DNA of 38,509 nt from a virus, in IMG/VR virus record IMGVR_UViG_3300032288_000802, positions 1 through 38,509 of that record. One strand, 5' to 3'. The position numbers and the translations under genes were made by a program. A model generated the notes under the pieces. It worked only from the letters and a program-made list of their open reading frames with translations, had not been told where the DNA came from and did not search any database. Positions 1 through 8,417 of the stretch are shown one piece after another; position 1 is the first letter of the stretch, and each line of letters opens with the position of its first letter.

Positions 1-336
1 ACGACTGGTAACTTAGCGTTCCAGACAAACAACGGCGTAACTGCGCTAACGATTGACACTAGCCAAAACGTTACCTTTGCCAACAACGTAACCTACACAG
101 GTACTATTACTGCGACTTCATTTAGTGGTGCGGGTACAGGGTTAACGGGTAATGCGGCTAGCTTAACTGCTGGTGTTGCTACTGTGGCTAGAAACATAAC
201 AAACTCTGGTGGTTGGTCTGTAACTCCATCAGGCACAAAACTATTTTTTAACTACAATGGTGCCAACGTTGCATCCTTAGACTCATCTGGTAACTTAATC
301 TGCTTAGCTAATATTACTGCTTACGGTACTCCATAA
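1..336 (+). CDS. Phage tail fibre protein, C-terminal part (5' end outside window)
   Basis: The reading frame is open from base 1 to a TAA at 334-336, so only the last 111 residues are visible. The sequence is Thr/Ser/Asn/Gly-rich with short beta-strand repeats, including TSFSGAGTGLTGNAASL around residues 40-56. This is a repeat type common in trimeric phage tail fibres. The end (GNLICLANITAYGTP) looks like the strand that normally leads into a C-terminal peptidase S74 intramolecular chaperone, but here the protein stops at that point. Its role would be host recognition as a tail fibre; the family match is from memory. The adhesin gene that follows starts 11 bases downstream. Confidence 0.7.
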   Translation, partial: TTGNLAFQTNNGVTALTIDTSQNVTFANNVTYTGTITATSFSGAGTGLTGNAASLTAGVATVARNITNSGGWSVTPSGTKLFFNYNGANVASLDSSGNLICLANITAYGTP

Positions 337-347
337 GGGATTAGATT

Positions 348-1340
348 ATGCCGATACCTTCTTCAGGCGCACTTTCAATGTCTACGATCAATACTGAATA
401 TGGTCTTGGTTTTGCGTTAAGTGCTTATCGTGGGGCTAGTTTTTATTACACAGCTAATGCCGCTGCTGGAACTTTCCCATCAACAAATTTGTCTTTTGCA
501 AGTTTTTATGGAACACAAGCCGCTAATCCAAATCCAACTGTAACTTATTTACTTGTTGCTGGCGGTGGCGGTGGCGGTGTTGGTGGTGGCGGTTATGCTG
601 GCGGTGGTGGTGGTGGTGGTGCTGGTGGTTTAAGAACTGGAACTACTCAATTAACTAAAGGAACTACTTATAGTTTTGTAATTGGTGGCGGTGGCCCAGT
701 TAATACAAAAGGAACAGATTCTACTGCTTTTGGTTTAACGGCTACTGGTGGCGGTAGAGGTGGTGCTCAAAGTGGTGGTGGTGCTGGTGGTTCAGGCGGT
801 GGCGGTTCTCAAGGAAATTTTGCAGCTGGCGCTGGAAATACTCCATCTACTACCCCATCTCAAGGAAATAATGGCGGTCAAGGTGGGCCAGGCTTTACAT
901 CAGCATCTGCTGGCGGTGGTGGAGGTGGAGCTAGTGCTGTTGGAACTGCCGCAACTAGTTCTGCTAGTGGTAATGGTGGAAATGGATCAATAACTACTAT
1001 TATTACTACTTCTCAAGCTACAAGCGCATCAGTTGGTCAAGTATCAGGTAGTGATGTTTATTTTGCTGGTGGTGCCGCTGGTGGTAAATCAGGCGACACT
1101 AGCGGAACACCAGGTTTAGGTGGTGGTGGTGGAGTTGGTCTTGCTGGTTCTGTTAATTCAGGCGGTGGCGGTGGCGGTGCTTCATTTGATGGTGGGTGGG
1201 CTGGTGGTTCAGGAGTATTTATTCTTGCTATACCTACTGCAAGCTATTCAGGAACTTATACAGGAAGCCCAACTATAGTTACAAATGGTTCAAATACTGT
1301 ATTGATATTTAAAGGTTCTTCAGGGAGCTATACAGCATGA
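348..1340 (+). CDS. Glycine-rich tail adhesin / receptor-binding protein
   Basis: 330 residues. The N-terminus (MPIPSSGALSMSTINTEYG) is a recurrent start of phage tip/fibre proteins. Residues about 60-330 consist of at least nine poly-glycine stretches separated by variable Ser/Thr/Ala segments, the layout of the glycine-rich receptor-binding domain of T-even gp38 adhesins, where Gly helices pack together and the loops contact the receptor. The gene overlaps its downstream neighbour by 4 nt (ATGA). Its place directly after a tail fibre supports a host-range role. The GGT/GGC/GGA-rich DNA produces false open frames in other phases. The exact homology to gp38 is inferred from architecture only. 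Confidence 0.75.
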   Translation: MPIPSSGALSMSTINTEYGLGFALSAYRGASFYYTANAAAGTFPSTNLSFASFYGTQAANPNPTVTYLLVAGGGGGGVGGGGYAGGGGGGGAGGLRTGTTQLTKGTTYSFVIGGGGPVNTKGTDSTAFGLTATGGGRGGAQSGGGAGGSGGGGSQGNFAAGAGNTPSTTPSQGNNGGQGGPGFTSASAGGGGGGASAVGTAATSSASGNGGNGSITTIITTSQATSASVGQVSGSDVYFAGGAAGGKSGDTSGTPGLGGGGGVGLAGSVNSGGGGGGASFDGGWAGGSGVFILAIPTASYSGTYTGSPTIVTNGSNTVLIFKGSSGSYTA

Positions 1341-1714
1341 GTTTATTTGCAGAAGTTAAAAATGGTATTGTTCAACAAGTTATTGTTGCAGATCAAGAAT
1401 TTATAGATTCTTTGTCAAATCCTAAAGAATGGATTCAAACTTCTTACAATACTAGAGGTGGAATTCATTACGCACCAAATTCAAATACTCCTGATGGTGG
1501 TGTTGCATTAAGGGCAAATTATGCTGGTATTGGATATACATATGATGTAATAAATGATGTTTTTTATGCCCCACAACCATATCCATCTTGGATTATTTCA
1601 AGCCCTACTTGGCTATGGGAAGCACCAGTTCCATATCCTGATGATGGAAAAAAATATGAATGGGATGAAACTATTCAAAATTGGGTGCTTTTTAATAATG
1701 AGCAAAATATATGA
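1337..1714 (+). CDS. Conserved small tail-region protein (unknown function)
   Basis: 125 residues, starting at an ATGA overlap with the adhesin. The C-terminal half is rich in Trp, Tyr and Pro (YAPQPYPSW, PTWLWEAPVPYP, YEWDE, NW). This resembles small proteins encoded next to fibres in cyanophages and other aquatic phages, and looks like a compact beta domain or a fibre-assembly partner. I cannot assign a function. No signal peptide or membrane segment is visible. The gene is more AT-rich than the tail genes further right (20 G+C in the 60 bases at 1621-1680), which hints at an accessory gene acquired with the adhesin. Confidence 0.6.
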   Translation: MSLFAEVKNGIVQQVIVADQEFIDSLSNPKEWIQTSYNTRGGIHYAPNSNTPDGGVALRANYAGIGYTYDVINDVFYAPQPYPSWIISSPTWLWEAPVPYPDDGKKYEWDETIQNWVLFNNEQNI

Positions 1715-1920
1715 TTAAAACAATTCAAGACACTATCGAATCAGGCGAGTTTAAGCCACGCCACACTATTGAAATCTACTGCCCTAACTGTGGGTACGAC
1801 GTTTCTGAAGCTGAGTTAGCTGCCAAGATGTGCAGTGATTGTGGGCATAGCCTTAAAGAACCAGAGAAGCACGTAGCTATTGTGGTAGCCAATATGTCAT
1901 TTGGTGGGTCAACACTCTGA
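1711..1920 (+). CDS. Small zinc-ribbon protein
   Basis: 69 residues, translationally coupled to the preceding gene by an ATGA overlap. Two CxxC pairs (CPNC at residues 24-27 and CSDC at about 41-44) form a classical four-cysteine zinc ribbon. The rest is short and polar. Zinc ribbons of this size in phages often bind nucleic acid or protein, but the sequence gives no specific function. It sits between tail-adhesin and lysis genes, so it is probably a late accessory gene. Confidence 0.65.
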   Translation: MIKTIQDTIESGEFKPRHTIEIYCPNCGYDVSEAELAAKMCSDCGHSLKEPEKHVAIVVANMSFGGSTL

Positions 1921-1938
1921 GGCAAAGAACAGTGAGAT

Positions 1939-2391
1939 ATGTCAGACGAACTGGGGTTATCAGCTGGTGCTAAAGGCATCAGTGAAGGGATAAAAACTGG
2001 GCGTGAGGCTGGGCGGGAGATTGGCAAGAACATCGAGGATGTTCAAAAAGAAGCAGTAGACGTAGCAAAAGAGCGGGCAAATGCCAAGATTCGTGAGCGC
2101 AGAGAAGCAGAGTTAAAGAAAGAACGGGCGATATTTAAAGCCCTTGAGGAGTACAAGCACCGCAAGAAAATAAGCGATGAAGAGTACAAATTAAGGGTGG
2201 AGTTTATAAAGCAGCACGGCACCAAAGAGTGGCAAAAGGTGCTAGACATCAAGACCGAGATTGAACGGCTTGAGAAGGAAGACAAGAAGTACTTTGACGC
2301 CGAGTTGTCAAAGGTTAAATGGGTGCAGTTTTGGTGCTTTATGGCAGCAGGCTGGATTGCTTATTACATAGTATGGGGGTCTAAAAGATGA
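1939..2391 (+). CDS. Coiled-coil protein with C-terminal membrane anchor, lysis region
   Basis: 150 residues. A Gly/Ala start is followed by a long, highly charged helical region (about residues 30-125, many Lys/Glu/Arg heptads). A single hydrophobic segment near the end (FWCFMAAGWIAYYIVW, about 131-147) is followed by a Lys/Arg tail. It overlaps the holin-like gene by 4 nt (ATGA), so it probably belongs to the lysis cassette. A spanin-like or holin-accessory role is possible. However, the anchor is C-terminal rather than N-terminal as in Rz, and no lipobox partner is seen, so function is left open. Confidence 0.55.
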   Translation: MSDELGLSAGAKGISEGIKTGREAGREIGKNIEDVQKEAVDVAKERANAKIRERREAELKKERAIFKALEEYKHRKKISDEEYKLRVEFIKQHGTKEWQKVLDIKTEIERLEKEDKKYFDAELSKVKWVQFWCFMAAGWIAYYIVWGSKR

Positions 2392-2870
2392 TTACTCTAT
2401 TTACAACATTAATATCGTTTTTATCGGGCGGACTACCTAGCCTATTAGGGTTTTTTCAAGACAAGTCCGACAAGAAGCATGAGATGGAAATGGCTCGTTT
2501 GCAGACAGAACGGGAACTTCAAATGATGGAGAGGGGCTTCCAAGCCCAAGCCCATGTAGAAGAAATTAAGACCCAGCAGATTGAGATGCAGACCCAAGCC
2601 CAAGAAAGGGCGTCTTTGTATGCTCACGACATCGAGATTGGCAAAGGTGCTTCCCAGTGGGTTACTAACTCACGGGCAATGGTAAGACCCGCCATTACCT
2701 ACGGCATGTTCATCATGTTTATGTTTGTAGAACTGTTTGGGTTCTGGTTTGCTTTTCATCGGGAAGTACCATTTGACGTAGCGCTTAACCTCTTATGGGA
2801 TGATGAGACCCAGATTATCTGGGCAAGTATTGTTTCTTTCTGGTTTGGAACACAGGCATTTAAGAAGTGA
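2388..2870 (+). CDS. Holin-like membrane protein (3TM holin type)
   Basis: 160 residues. There is an N-terminal hydrophobic segment (about 2-23), a charged Gln/Glu/Met-rich helix (about 26-80), and two C-terminal hydrophobic segments (about 103-121 and 140-154) ending in WFGTQAFKK. This order and the C-terminal motif match the 3TM holin family first noted in gene transfer agents (GTA_holin_3TM). Such proteins sit in the inner membrane and release or activate the endolysin. The gene directly precedes the lysozyme and overlaps it (GTGA), which supports the call. The family assignment is from memory. Confidence 0.7.
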   Translation: MITLFTTLISFLSGGLPSLLGFFQDKSDKKHEMEMARLQTERELQMMERGFQAQAHVEEIKTQQIEMQTQAQERASLYAHDIEIGKGASQWVTNSRAMVRPAITYGMFIMFMFVELFGFWFAFHREVPFDVALNLLWDDETQIIWASIVSFWFGTQAFKK

Positions 2871-3343
2871 AAGTAAGCGATAAAGCCATAAAAATGATTA
2901 AGCACCATGAGGGTGTTCGCCAGCGTCCATATCGCTGTCCCGCAAAATTGTGGACGATTGGTGTCGGGCATGTACTCTACCCACGGCAGGGCGCTTTAAA
3001 AATAGATGAGCGTGATGCTTACCCACTGGAGTACAAAGATGACCGTACCTTTTCGATGGAGGAAGTAGATGGCATTCTTAGAGACGATCTTAACCGCTTT
3101 GAGCGAGGTGTTGAACGCTTCTGTCCTGTCAAGCTCACTCAAGGTCAATTCGATGCTCTTGTATCTTTTAGCTTTAATGTTGGTTTGGGAACACTACAGC
3201 GCAGCACCCTCCGTCAGAAGGTTATTCGTGGCGATATGGCAGAAGCGGCAGAAGAGTTCTTGAAATATACGCTTGCTGGGGGTAAAGTACTGAAAGGCTT
3301 GGTAACTCGTAGAAACGACGAACGAGCGTTATTTTTATCTTAG
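2867..3343 (+). CDS. Endolysin, GH24 lysozyme (muramidase)
   Basis: 158 residues, GTG start overlapping the holin-like gene by 4 nt. The protein hydrolyses the MurNAc-GlcNAc bond of peptidoglycan. Visible GH24 features are HEG with catalytic Glu15, TIGVGH at 30-35, FDALVSFSFNVG in the C-lobe and a terminal RRNDERALFL motif. Spacing E15-x8-C24-x5-T30 shows that the T4 lysozyme Asp20 position is a cysteine, a known E-C-T variant of this family. There is no signal peptide or SAR-like N-terminus, so export should depend on the holin. Length is typical for the family. Confidence 0.93.
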   Translation: MKVSDKAIKMIKHHEGVRQRPYRCPAKLWTIGVGHVLYPRQGALKIDERDAYPLEYKDDRTFSMEEVDGILRDDLNRFERGVERFCPVKLTQGQFDALVSFSFNVGLGTLQRSTLRQKVIRGDMAEAAEEFLKYTLAGGKVLKGLVTRRNDERALFLS

Positions 3344-3354
3344 GGTAAACCCGA

Positions 3355-3945
3355 ATGAATATAAAGCACGAACAATTTATTGGTATTTACGAAGATGCTT
3401 TTTCAAAAGAGTATTGCGAATCAGTGATTGATTACTTTGAAAAAATGGTTGCGGCTGGGCATACGTTAAATAGGCAACAAGAAATAGAAAATACACTTAA
3501 ATCATTAAAAGACGATTCATTTCATTTTGCTAATAATGATCCTGCTATTAATCTTCGTGCAAATTCGGTATTAATGGGGCAATTTAATGAAATATTTTGG
3601 AGGCAATGTTACCCCCACTACACCAATAAATTTTGGGTTTTAAAAAATTTTGGTCCACATAATTCGTATTATTTTAAGATTCAAAAAACAGAACCCGGAC
3701 AGGGGTATCATGTTTGGCACTGTGAAGCTAGTAATAGAGAAACCTGCAACAGAATACTTGCTTGGACTCTTTACCTAAACGATATAGAAGAAGGCGGAGA
3801 AACTGAATTTATAAATCAACACATGCGAATAAAGCCTAAACAAGGTACGGTTATTATATCCCCTGCTGGACTTACTCATACTCATCGGGGCAACACGCCT
3901 CTTTCTGGCACTAAATATATTGTTACTGGATGGGTTGAATTTTAA
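3355..3945 (+). CDS. 2-oxoglutarate/Fe(II)-dependent oxygenase (prolyl 4-hydroxylase-like)
   Basis: 196 residues. The double-stranded beta-helix core runs from about residue 100 to the end. The iron triad reads H122-x-E124 (WHCE) and a distal His in LTHTHRG (H175, possibly H177). The 2OG carboxylate anchor is probably K187 in GTKYIVTGW. GGETEF and KPKQGTVIISPAG are typical strands of the fold. The family hydroxylates proteins, nucleobases or small molecules; no substrate is evident here. The DNA is AT-rich (18 G+C in 3361-3420, against 26 in 3961-4020), suggesting a transferred accessory gene between lysis and tail genes. Confidence 0.85.
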   Translation: MNIKHEQFIGIYEDAFSKEYCESVIDYFEKMVAAGHTLNRQQEIENTLKSLKDDSFHFANNDPAINLRANSVLMGQFNEIFWRQCYPHYTNKFWVLKNFGPHNSYYFKIQKTEPGQGYHVWHCEASNRETCNRILAWTLYLNDIEEGGETEFINQHMRIKPKQGTVIISPAGLTHTHRGNTPLSGTKYIVTGWVEF

Positions 3946-3947
3946 TT

Positions 3948-5876
3948 ATGGCGCTACAGAAACTACAATTTCGTCCAGGACTAAACCGAGAAGGTACAGA
4001 CTATTCTAACGAGGGTGGTTGGTACGATGCCGATAAAGTGCGTTTTCGCTCTGGTTTTCCTGAAAAGATTGGTGGCTGGAGGCGGTATGCAACAACGCAG
4101 TTCTTGGGTCTTGCTCGTTCTTTATGGAACTGGGTAGCCACAAATGCTAATAACTACTTGGGTGTTGGCACTAATCTTAAATACTACGTTGAACTTGGTG
4201 GCTTTTTCTTTGACGTAACTCCCATAGTCCATACCTCAACCAACGTATCTGCACCTGTTTTTTACACCACGGTTAACTCCTCTACGATTACTGTGGTTGA
4301 CGCTGCATATCATCCAAGCGTAGGTGACTACTTCATTATCTCTGGGGCTAATACGATTGCCAATACGGCTATTACGTCCACTATTTTGAATGCCGAACAC
4401 GTTGTAACTTCTTTAGTTAATGCTACGGCGTATACCTTTACCGTGTCTACAACGGCTACTAATACCGCTAACGGAGGCGGCAGCACAGTTACAATTAAAT
4501 ATGAGTACCCAGTAGGCTTAGATGTTGCCATTGTCGGTACTGGTTGGGGTGCTGGTCCATGGAGTCGAGGCACTTGGGGCTCTGCCTTTAACGGTGGGGT
4601 ACAAAATCAACTACGTTTGTGGACAAACGACAACTATGGTGACTATCTATTTATAGCTCCTCGTGGCGGTGCAGTTTATTACTGGATCCCAGAAGGCACA
4701 TACCCAGACGGAACCGTTGCTGGTAATACAACTAGAGCGCAGTCTTTGGCAACCCAAGCCACATCGGCTACTTATGCTGGTCAATTTGTACCAAATGCAA
4801 CAAATCAGGTTTTGGCTTCTTCCATTCAGCGTTTTATTATTTGCATGGGCGCTAACCCATATGACCCGCTTGACTCAGAGACTGACTTTGATCCTATGCT
4901 TGTGCGTTGGTCTGACCAAGAAAACCCTTATGAATGGGTGCCAGCAGTAACTAACCAGTCAGGCGAGTTTAGGCTTTCTAACGGCTCATTTATTATGTGC
5001 GCCCGTTCAACCCGCCAAGAGATCTTGGTATGGACAGATTCTGCTATTTACTCCATGCAATACCTAGGACCTCCTTATGTTTGGGGCTTCCAAATCCTGA
5101 TGGACAATATCTCCATCATTAGCCCTAATGCCGCAATTACTGTAAATAACATAACGTACTGGATGGGCGTTGATAGGTTCTATATGTACTCAGGTCGTGT
5201 TGAGACCCTGCCTTGTTCGCTCTGGCAGTACATTTATAACGACATTAACAAGAACCAAGGCTTCCAAGTCTTTGCTGGCGGTAATGATGGATATAGCGAA
5301 GTCTGGTGGTTCTATTGCTCTACCAATTCAAACGTAGTAGATAAATACGTCATCTATAACTACCTAGAGCGTACATGGGCTTACGGCACAATGGGTCGCA
5401 CGGCTTGGCTAGATTCCCCACTACGCCAATATCCAATGGCTGCCGACTATAACCGCAGGATTTTGTTCCACGAAGCGGCTGTCGATGATATAGCTGGTGA
5501 TACTGCTGTACCTATTAATGCTTATGTTCAGTCTTCGGACTTTGATATTGGGGACGGGCATAACTTTGGCTTTGTCTGGCGTATCCTGCCTGATATAAAC
5601 TTTAATGGTTCTAATGTAGACGGACCTTCTGTAACGATGACGGTTAAACCCCGCCAAAACTCAGGCGCTCCTTATGGCACTGCAAATAGTCCACGGGTGT
5701 TAAGCTCTAATAACTATGCAGTTTCAGGGGTATACAACATTCAAGAGTTTACTGGTCAGGTCTATACCCGCCTACGTGGTCGCCAACTTGCCTTTAGGAT
5801 TGAGTCTAATAACCTCGGTACACAGTGGCAGCTAGGTAGCCCACGGATTGATATTCGCAACGATGGACGCAGGTAA
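3948..5876 (+). CDS. Tail hub/nozzle structural protein, P22 gp10-like
   Basis: 642 residues. The start MALQKLQFRPGLNREGTDYSNEGGWYDADKVRFR... is characteristic of a structural protein conserved in aquatic podovirus-like phages. The middle contains beta-propeller-like strands (ILVWTDSAIYSMQYLG, FYMYSGRVETLP, WWFYCSTNSN) that resemble the P22 gp10 stabilisation/tail hub protein and T7 gp12 nozzle. The expected role is in the short tail below the portal. A Thr/Ser/Ala-rich insertion (about 95-185) may be a surface domain. The next gene starts on the last base of the stop codon. The gp10 relationship is inferred from pattern, not alignment. Confidence 0.65.
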   Translation: MALQKLQFRPGLNREGTDYSNEGGWYDADKVRFRSGFPEKIGGWRRYATTQFLGLARSLWNWVATNANNYLGVGTNLKYYVELGGFFFDVTPIVHTSTNVSAPVFYTTVNSSTITVVDAAYHPSVGDYFIISGANTIANTAITSTILNAEHVVTSLVNATAYTFTVSTTATNTANGGGSTVTIKYEYPVGLDVAIVGTGWGAGPWSRGTWGSAFNGGVQNQLRLWTNDNYGDYLFIAPRGGAVYYWIPEGTYPDGTVAGNTTRAQSLATQATSATYAGQFVPNATNQVLASSIQRFIICMGANPYDPLDSETDFDPMLVRWSDQENPYEWVPAVTNQSGEFRLSNGSFIMCARSTRQEILVWTDSAIYSMQYLGPPYVWGFQILMDNISIISPNAAITVNNITYWMGVDRFYMYSGRVETLPCSLWQYIYNDINKNQGFQVFAGGNDGYSEVWWFYCSTNSNVVDKYVIYNYLERTWAYGTMGRTAWLDSPLRQYPMAADYNRRILFHEAAVDDIAGDTAVPINAYVQSSDFDIGDGHNFGFVWRILPDINFNGSNVDGPSVTMTVKPRQNSGAPYGTANSPRVLSSNNYAVSGVYNIQEFTGQVYTRLRGRQLAFRIESNNLGTQWQLGSPRIDIRNDGRR

Positions 5877-6754
5877 TGGCAGTTAATCCTCAAATTAAGA
5901 CCCTAGACCTTAGACCGCCAAAAGCGCCTAATTTACTTGTTGCGCCAATTGACTACAGGCAGCAATACCACGATCAGATGAATAATGCCTTACGTCTGTA
6001 CTTTAACCAAATTGATAACTTTTGCCAGCCATTTAGCTCTAATACAGGTGGGGCGTTTTTAAAGTTTCCAAACGGTGCGTTTTCTCAAGACGGATATACA
6101 ACTTTAACTAATGCCATACCAAACTCAAGCTCAACTGCAACTATCGTGGTTGGGTCTACTACTGGGTTTGCATCTGCTGGCACTATTCTTATTGAAGAAG
6201 AGTTAATTAGTTATACGGGCAAAACAGCTACTTCATTTACGGGGATTACCCGATCACAATATGGCTCTAGCGGTTCTTCGCATTCGGCTGGTGTTTATGT
6301 AACTGAAGCTCAGGCAGTGCCTTCGGCAACCACGTCTTTGGCTATTCCATACGATACAACAGATACCAGCAATCAGGTGGCTTTAGACCCTGCAGATAAC
6401 ACCAAAGTTGTCTTTGCCGTAGCTGGTTATTACAACGTTCAATTTAGTATCCAGCTTATAAACTGCACAAGTTCGGTAGACAATGTAGTCCTTTGGTTTA
6501 GGAAAAACACGGTTGATATAGCGCAAACAGCTGGCACTGTGTCGATTCCGTCAAAACATGCTGGCGGTTTAGGTGCTGCAATTGTGTCTTGGAACCTAGT
6601 GGTGGCGGTAAATGCTGACGATAACATTCAGTTGATAATGGCTTCAGAATCAGGAAATACGGTAGCGGCTACATACCCCCCTGGCACAGCCCCCGTGCAC
6701 CCTGCATCTCCGTCTGTAATTCTTACCGCAACGTTTGTTTCGGCGTTATATTAA
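5876..6754 (+). CDS. Fibre or decoration protein with C-terminal C1q/TNF-like domain
   Basis: 292 residues. The N-terminal 60 residues (LRPPKAPNLLVAPIDYRQQYHDQMNNALRLYFNQID, here split by residue 36) form a virion-anchoring helix. Residues about 70-145 are a Ser/Thr/Gly-rich beta repeat (TTGFASAGTILIEEELISYTGK). The last 130 residues look like a C1q/TNF jelly roll: GYYNVQFSIQL, VVLWFRKNTVDI and IVSWNLVVAVNADDNIQLIM are the usual strands. Such domains trimerise at fibre tips or on capsids. Location after the tail hub gene favours a tail appendage. Specific receptor unknown. Confidence 0.6.
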   Translation: MAVNPQIKTLDLRPPKAPNLLVAPIDYRQQYHDQMNNALRLYFNQIDNFCQPFSSNTGGAFLKFPNGAFSQDGYTTLTNAIPNSSSTATIVVGSTTGFASAGTILIEEELISYTGKTATSFTGITRSQYGSSGSSHSAGVYVTEAQAVPSATTSLAIPYDTTDTSNQVALDPADNTKVVFAVAGYYNVQFSIQLINCTSSVDNVVLWFRKNTVDIAQTAGTVSIPSKHAGGLGAAIVSWNLVVAVNADDNIQLIMASESGNTVAATYPPGTAPVHPASPSVILTATFVSALY

Positions 6755-6791
6755 TGATAAACTTGACACCAAATAACCCCAAGGTACGCTT

Positions 6792-8417
6792 ATGAGCTTA
6801 CACAATCTAGCGCATCACGTTCGAGCAAAAGGGCGTGGCAAAGACAGCATGCTTGTCCATATGACTCCACGAGAAGTTCAAGGGTTACAAGCGCTTGCTA
6901 AAGCTAAAGGTGGCACATTAACAATTAACCCAGAAACAGGTTTACCAGAAGCTGGGTTTTTAGATCAAATTCTCCCAGTGGTAGCTATGGCTGCCGCTAC
7001 GTATTTTACGGCTGGTGCTGCCGCTCCTGCTTTGGCTGGGGCGTTAACTGGTGTAGGTGGTATGAGTGCCGCTACCGCAGCAACCGCAGGTGGTATCTTA
7101 GCTGGCGCTGGATCAGGAGCTCTTTATGGTGGTATTGGTGCTGGAATTCAAGGCGGAGACGTTGGCAAAGGCGCTTTAATGGGCGGTTTAGGTGGTGCTA
7201 TCTCTGGTGGTATGGGTGCGTATGACAACGTGTTTAGCGCTGCTGGTGCCACGGATGCGGGTTCACAATTAGTTAATGTTCCACCTGGAACTGTTGGAGA
7301 AGGGGCAGCTACTTCTATTCCCGCAGACGAATTAGCTAAACAACAAGCCACACAACAAGCTACACAACAAGCTTCATCAAATCTTGCTACAACTCCACCC
7401 GGAACTCCTCCTAGCTCTCCCGTTGCGCCAGAAGGCATGCGTATAAATCCTGAAACAGGGGATGCCTACAGACAACTTGCGTCAACGCCAAACCCGCAAA
7501 CTCCGGGTGGTATTGTTAACCCAACCAGCGCTTATCAAGGATATGGTCCAATAGGTAGAACACTTACCGCTTCTTTACCCGGTATTGGCGGCGCAATGGG
7601 CGAGAAACCAGATCAAGTACCCGGTCTTGAACCTTACAGCAGCCAATCCACGTTATCTCCTGATTTTCAAGGTTTTACTCCAGAGCGACCAAACCCATAC
7701 TACAGAGCTCAATACACACGGTATGCAGCAGGTGGCGGTTTAATGGATGCCTATCAAGCTGGGGGTCCTGTAGAACGTATGTCTATGATGAATACAGCAA
7801 TGAACCCACAAGGCGGTTTATATCCACAGGGCATGATTGATAAGACCCAATATGCTAGCCCTATCCAGCGCCCAGTAAGCTCTGAGATGGTATCTGAAGC
7901 CCCAGCTTATGAGCGGTCTAACCCAATGCTAATGGCTGGAGGTGGGGATACACGGAAGAAAAAACGTGCTTCTTTGACTGCTGATCGCACACTTAATAGC
8001 CTTGATTCATACAATGCGGCGCTAGCGCAACTTAACAATGCCCGCTATGGGGCAAATATGTCTGGTATTGGGGCGTTAAACCCATCCATGACGTCTCTTG
8101 GAGAGTTGCCAATAACTGCCGGTGCAAAAGGTGGTATTGCAGATTTAGGCGGGTTCTCGGACGGCGGGCGTATGTTAAAAGGTCCTGGTGATGGCATGAG
8201 CGACTCTATCCCTGCCACGATTGCTAATAAACGTCCAGCCCGATTGGCTGATGGGGAGTTTGTTGTCCCTGCTGATGTTGTGTCTCATCTTGGCAACGGC
8301 TCTACCGATGCTGGTGCTAGGAAGCTGTACAGCATGATGGACAAGATTCGCAAGGCTAGAACAGGTAAAAAGAAACAAGCTCCAGCAGTAAATACAGGTA
8401 GGTTTATGCCCGCATGA
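6792..8417 (+). CDS. Internal virion / ejection-type protein
   Basis: 541 residues. A short basic N-terminus contains VHMTPREVQGLQALAKAKGGTL. It is followed by a long Ala/Gly hydrophobic region (about 55-140) able to enter membranes, then a Gln/Thr and Pro-rich linker with QQATQQATQQ. The C-terminus carries a compact conserved block (about 458-525): GPGDGMSDSIPA, ADGEFVVPADVVSHLGNGS and GARKLYSMMDKIRKA. I know this block from internal virion or tail proteins of aquatic podovirus-like phages. The likely role is DNA ejection or inner core, but no activity can be assigned. AAGG lies upstream of the ATG; the next gene overlaps by ATGA. Confidence 0.55.
   Translation: MSLHNLAHHVRAKGRGKDSMLVHMTPREVQGLQALAKAKGGTLTINPETGLPEAGFLDQILPVVAMAAATYFTAGAAAPALAGALTGVGGMSAATAATAGGILAGAGSGALYGGIGAGIQGGDVGKGALMGGLGGAISGGMGAYDNVFSAAGATDAGSQLVNVPPGTVGEGAATSIPADELAKQQATQQATQQASSNLATTPPGTPPSSPVAPEGMRINPETGDAYRQLASTPNPQTPGGIVNPTSAYQGYGPIGRTLTASLPGIGGAMGEKPDQVPGLEPYSSQSTLSPDFQGFTPERPNPYYRAQYTRYAAGGGLMDAYQAGGPVERMSMMNTAMNPQGGLYPQGMIDKTQYASPIQRPVSSEMVSEAPAYERSNPMLMAGGGDTRKKKRASLTADRTLNSLDSYNAALAQLNNARYGANMSGIGALNPSMTSLGELPITAGAKGGIADLGGFSDGGRMLKGPGDGMSDSIPATIANKRPARLADGEFVVPADVVSHLGNGSTDAGARKLYSMMDKIRKARTGKKKQAPAVNTGRFMPA

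Noticed and set aside
748-993. Open frame of 81 residues inside the glycine-rich adhesin gene
   Set aside because: Val/Leu low-complexity shadow caused by reading GGT/GGC-rich repeats out of phase; no start signal of its own.
520-1240. Glycine-codon repeats as a CRISPR array
   Set aside because: No fixed repeat/spacer length; repeats are codon-level and in frame with the adhesin.
2388-2870. Reading the holin-like protein as a tape measure or tail chaperone
   Set aside because: Too short and with clear terminal membrane segments directly before a lysozyme.
6763-6768. TTGACA upstream of the 541-residue virion gene as promoter
   Set aside because: At 16-17 bp spacing the -10 candidate (TACGCT) is poor and the operon appears continuous, so it is not listed.
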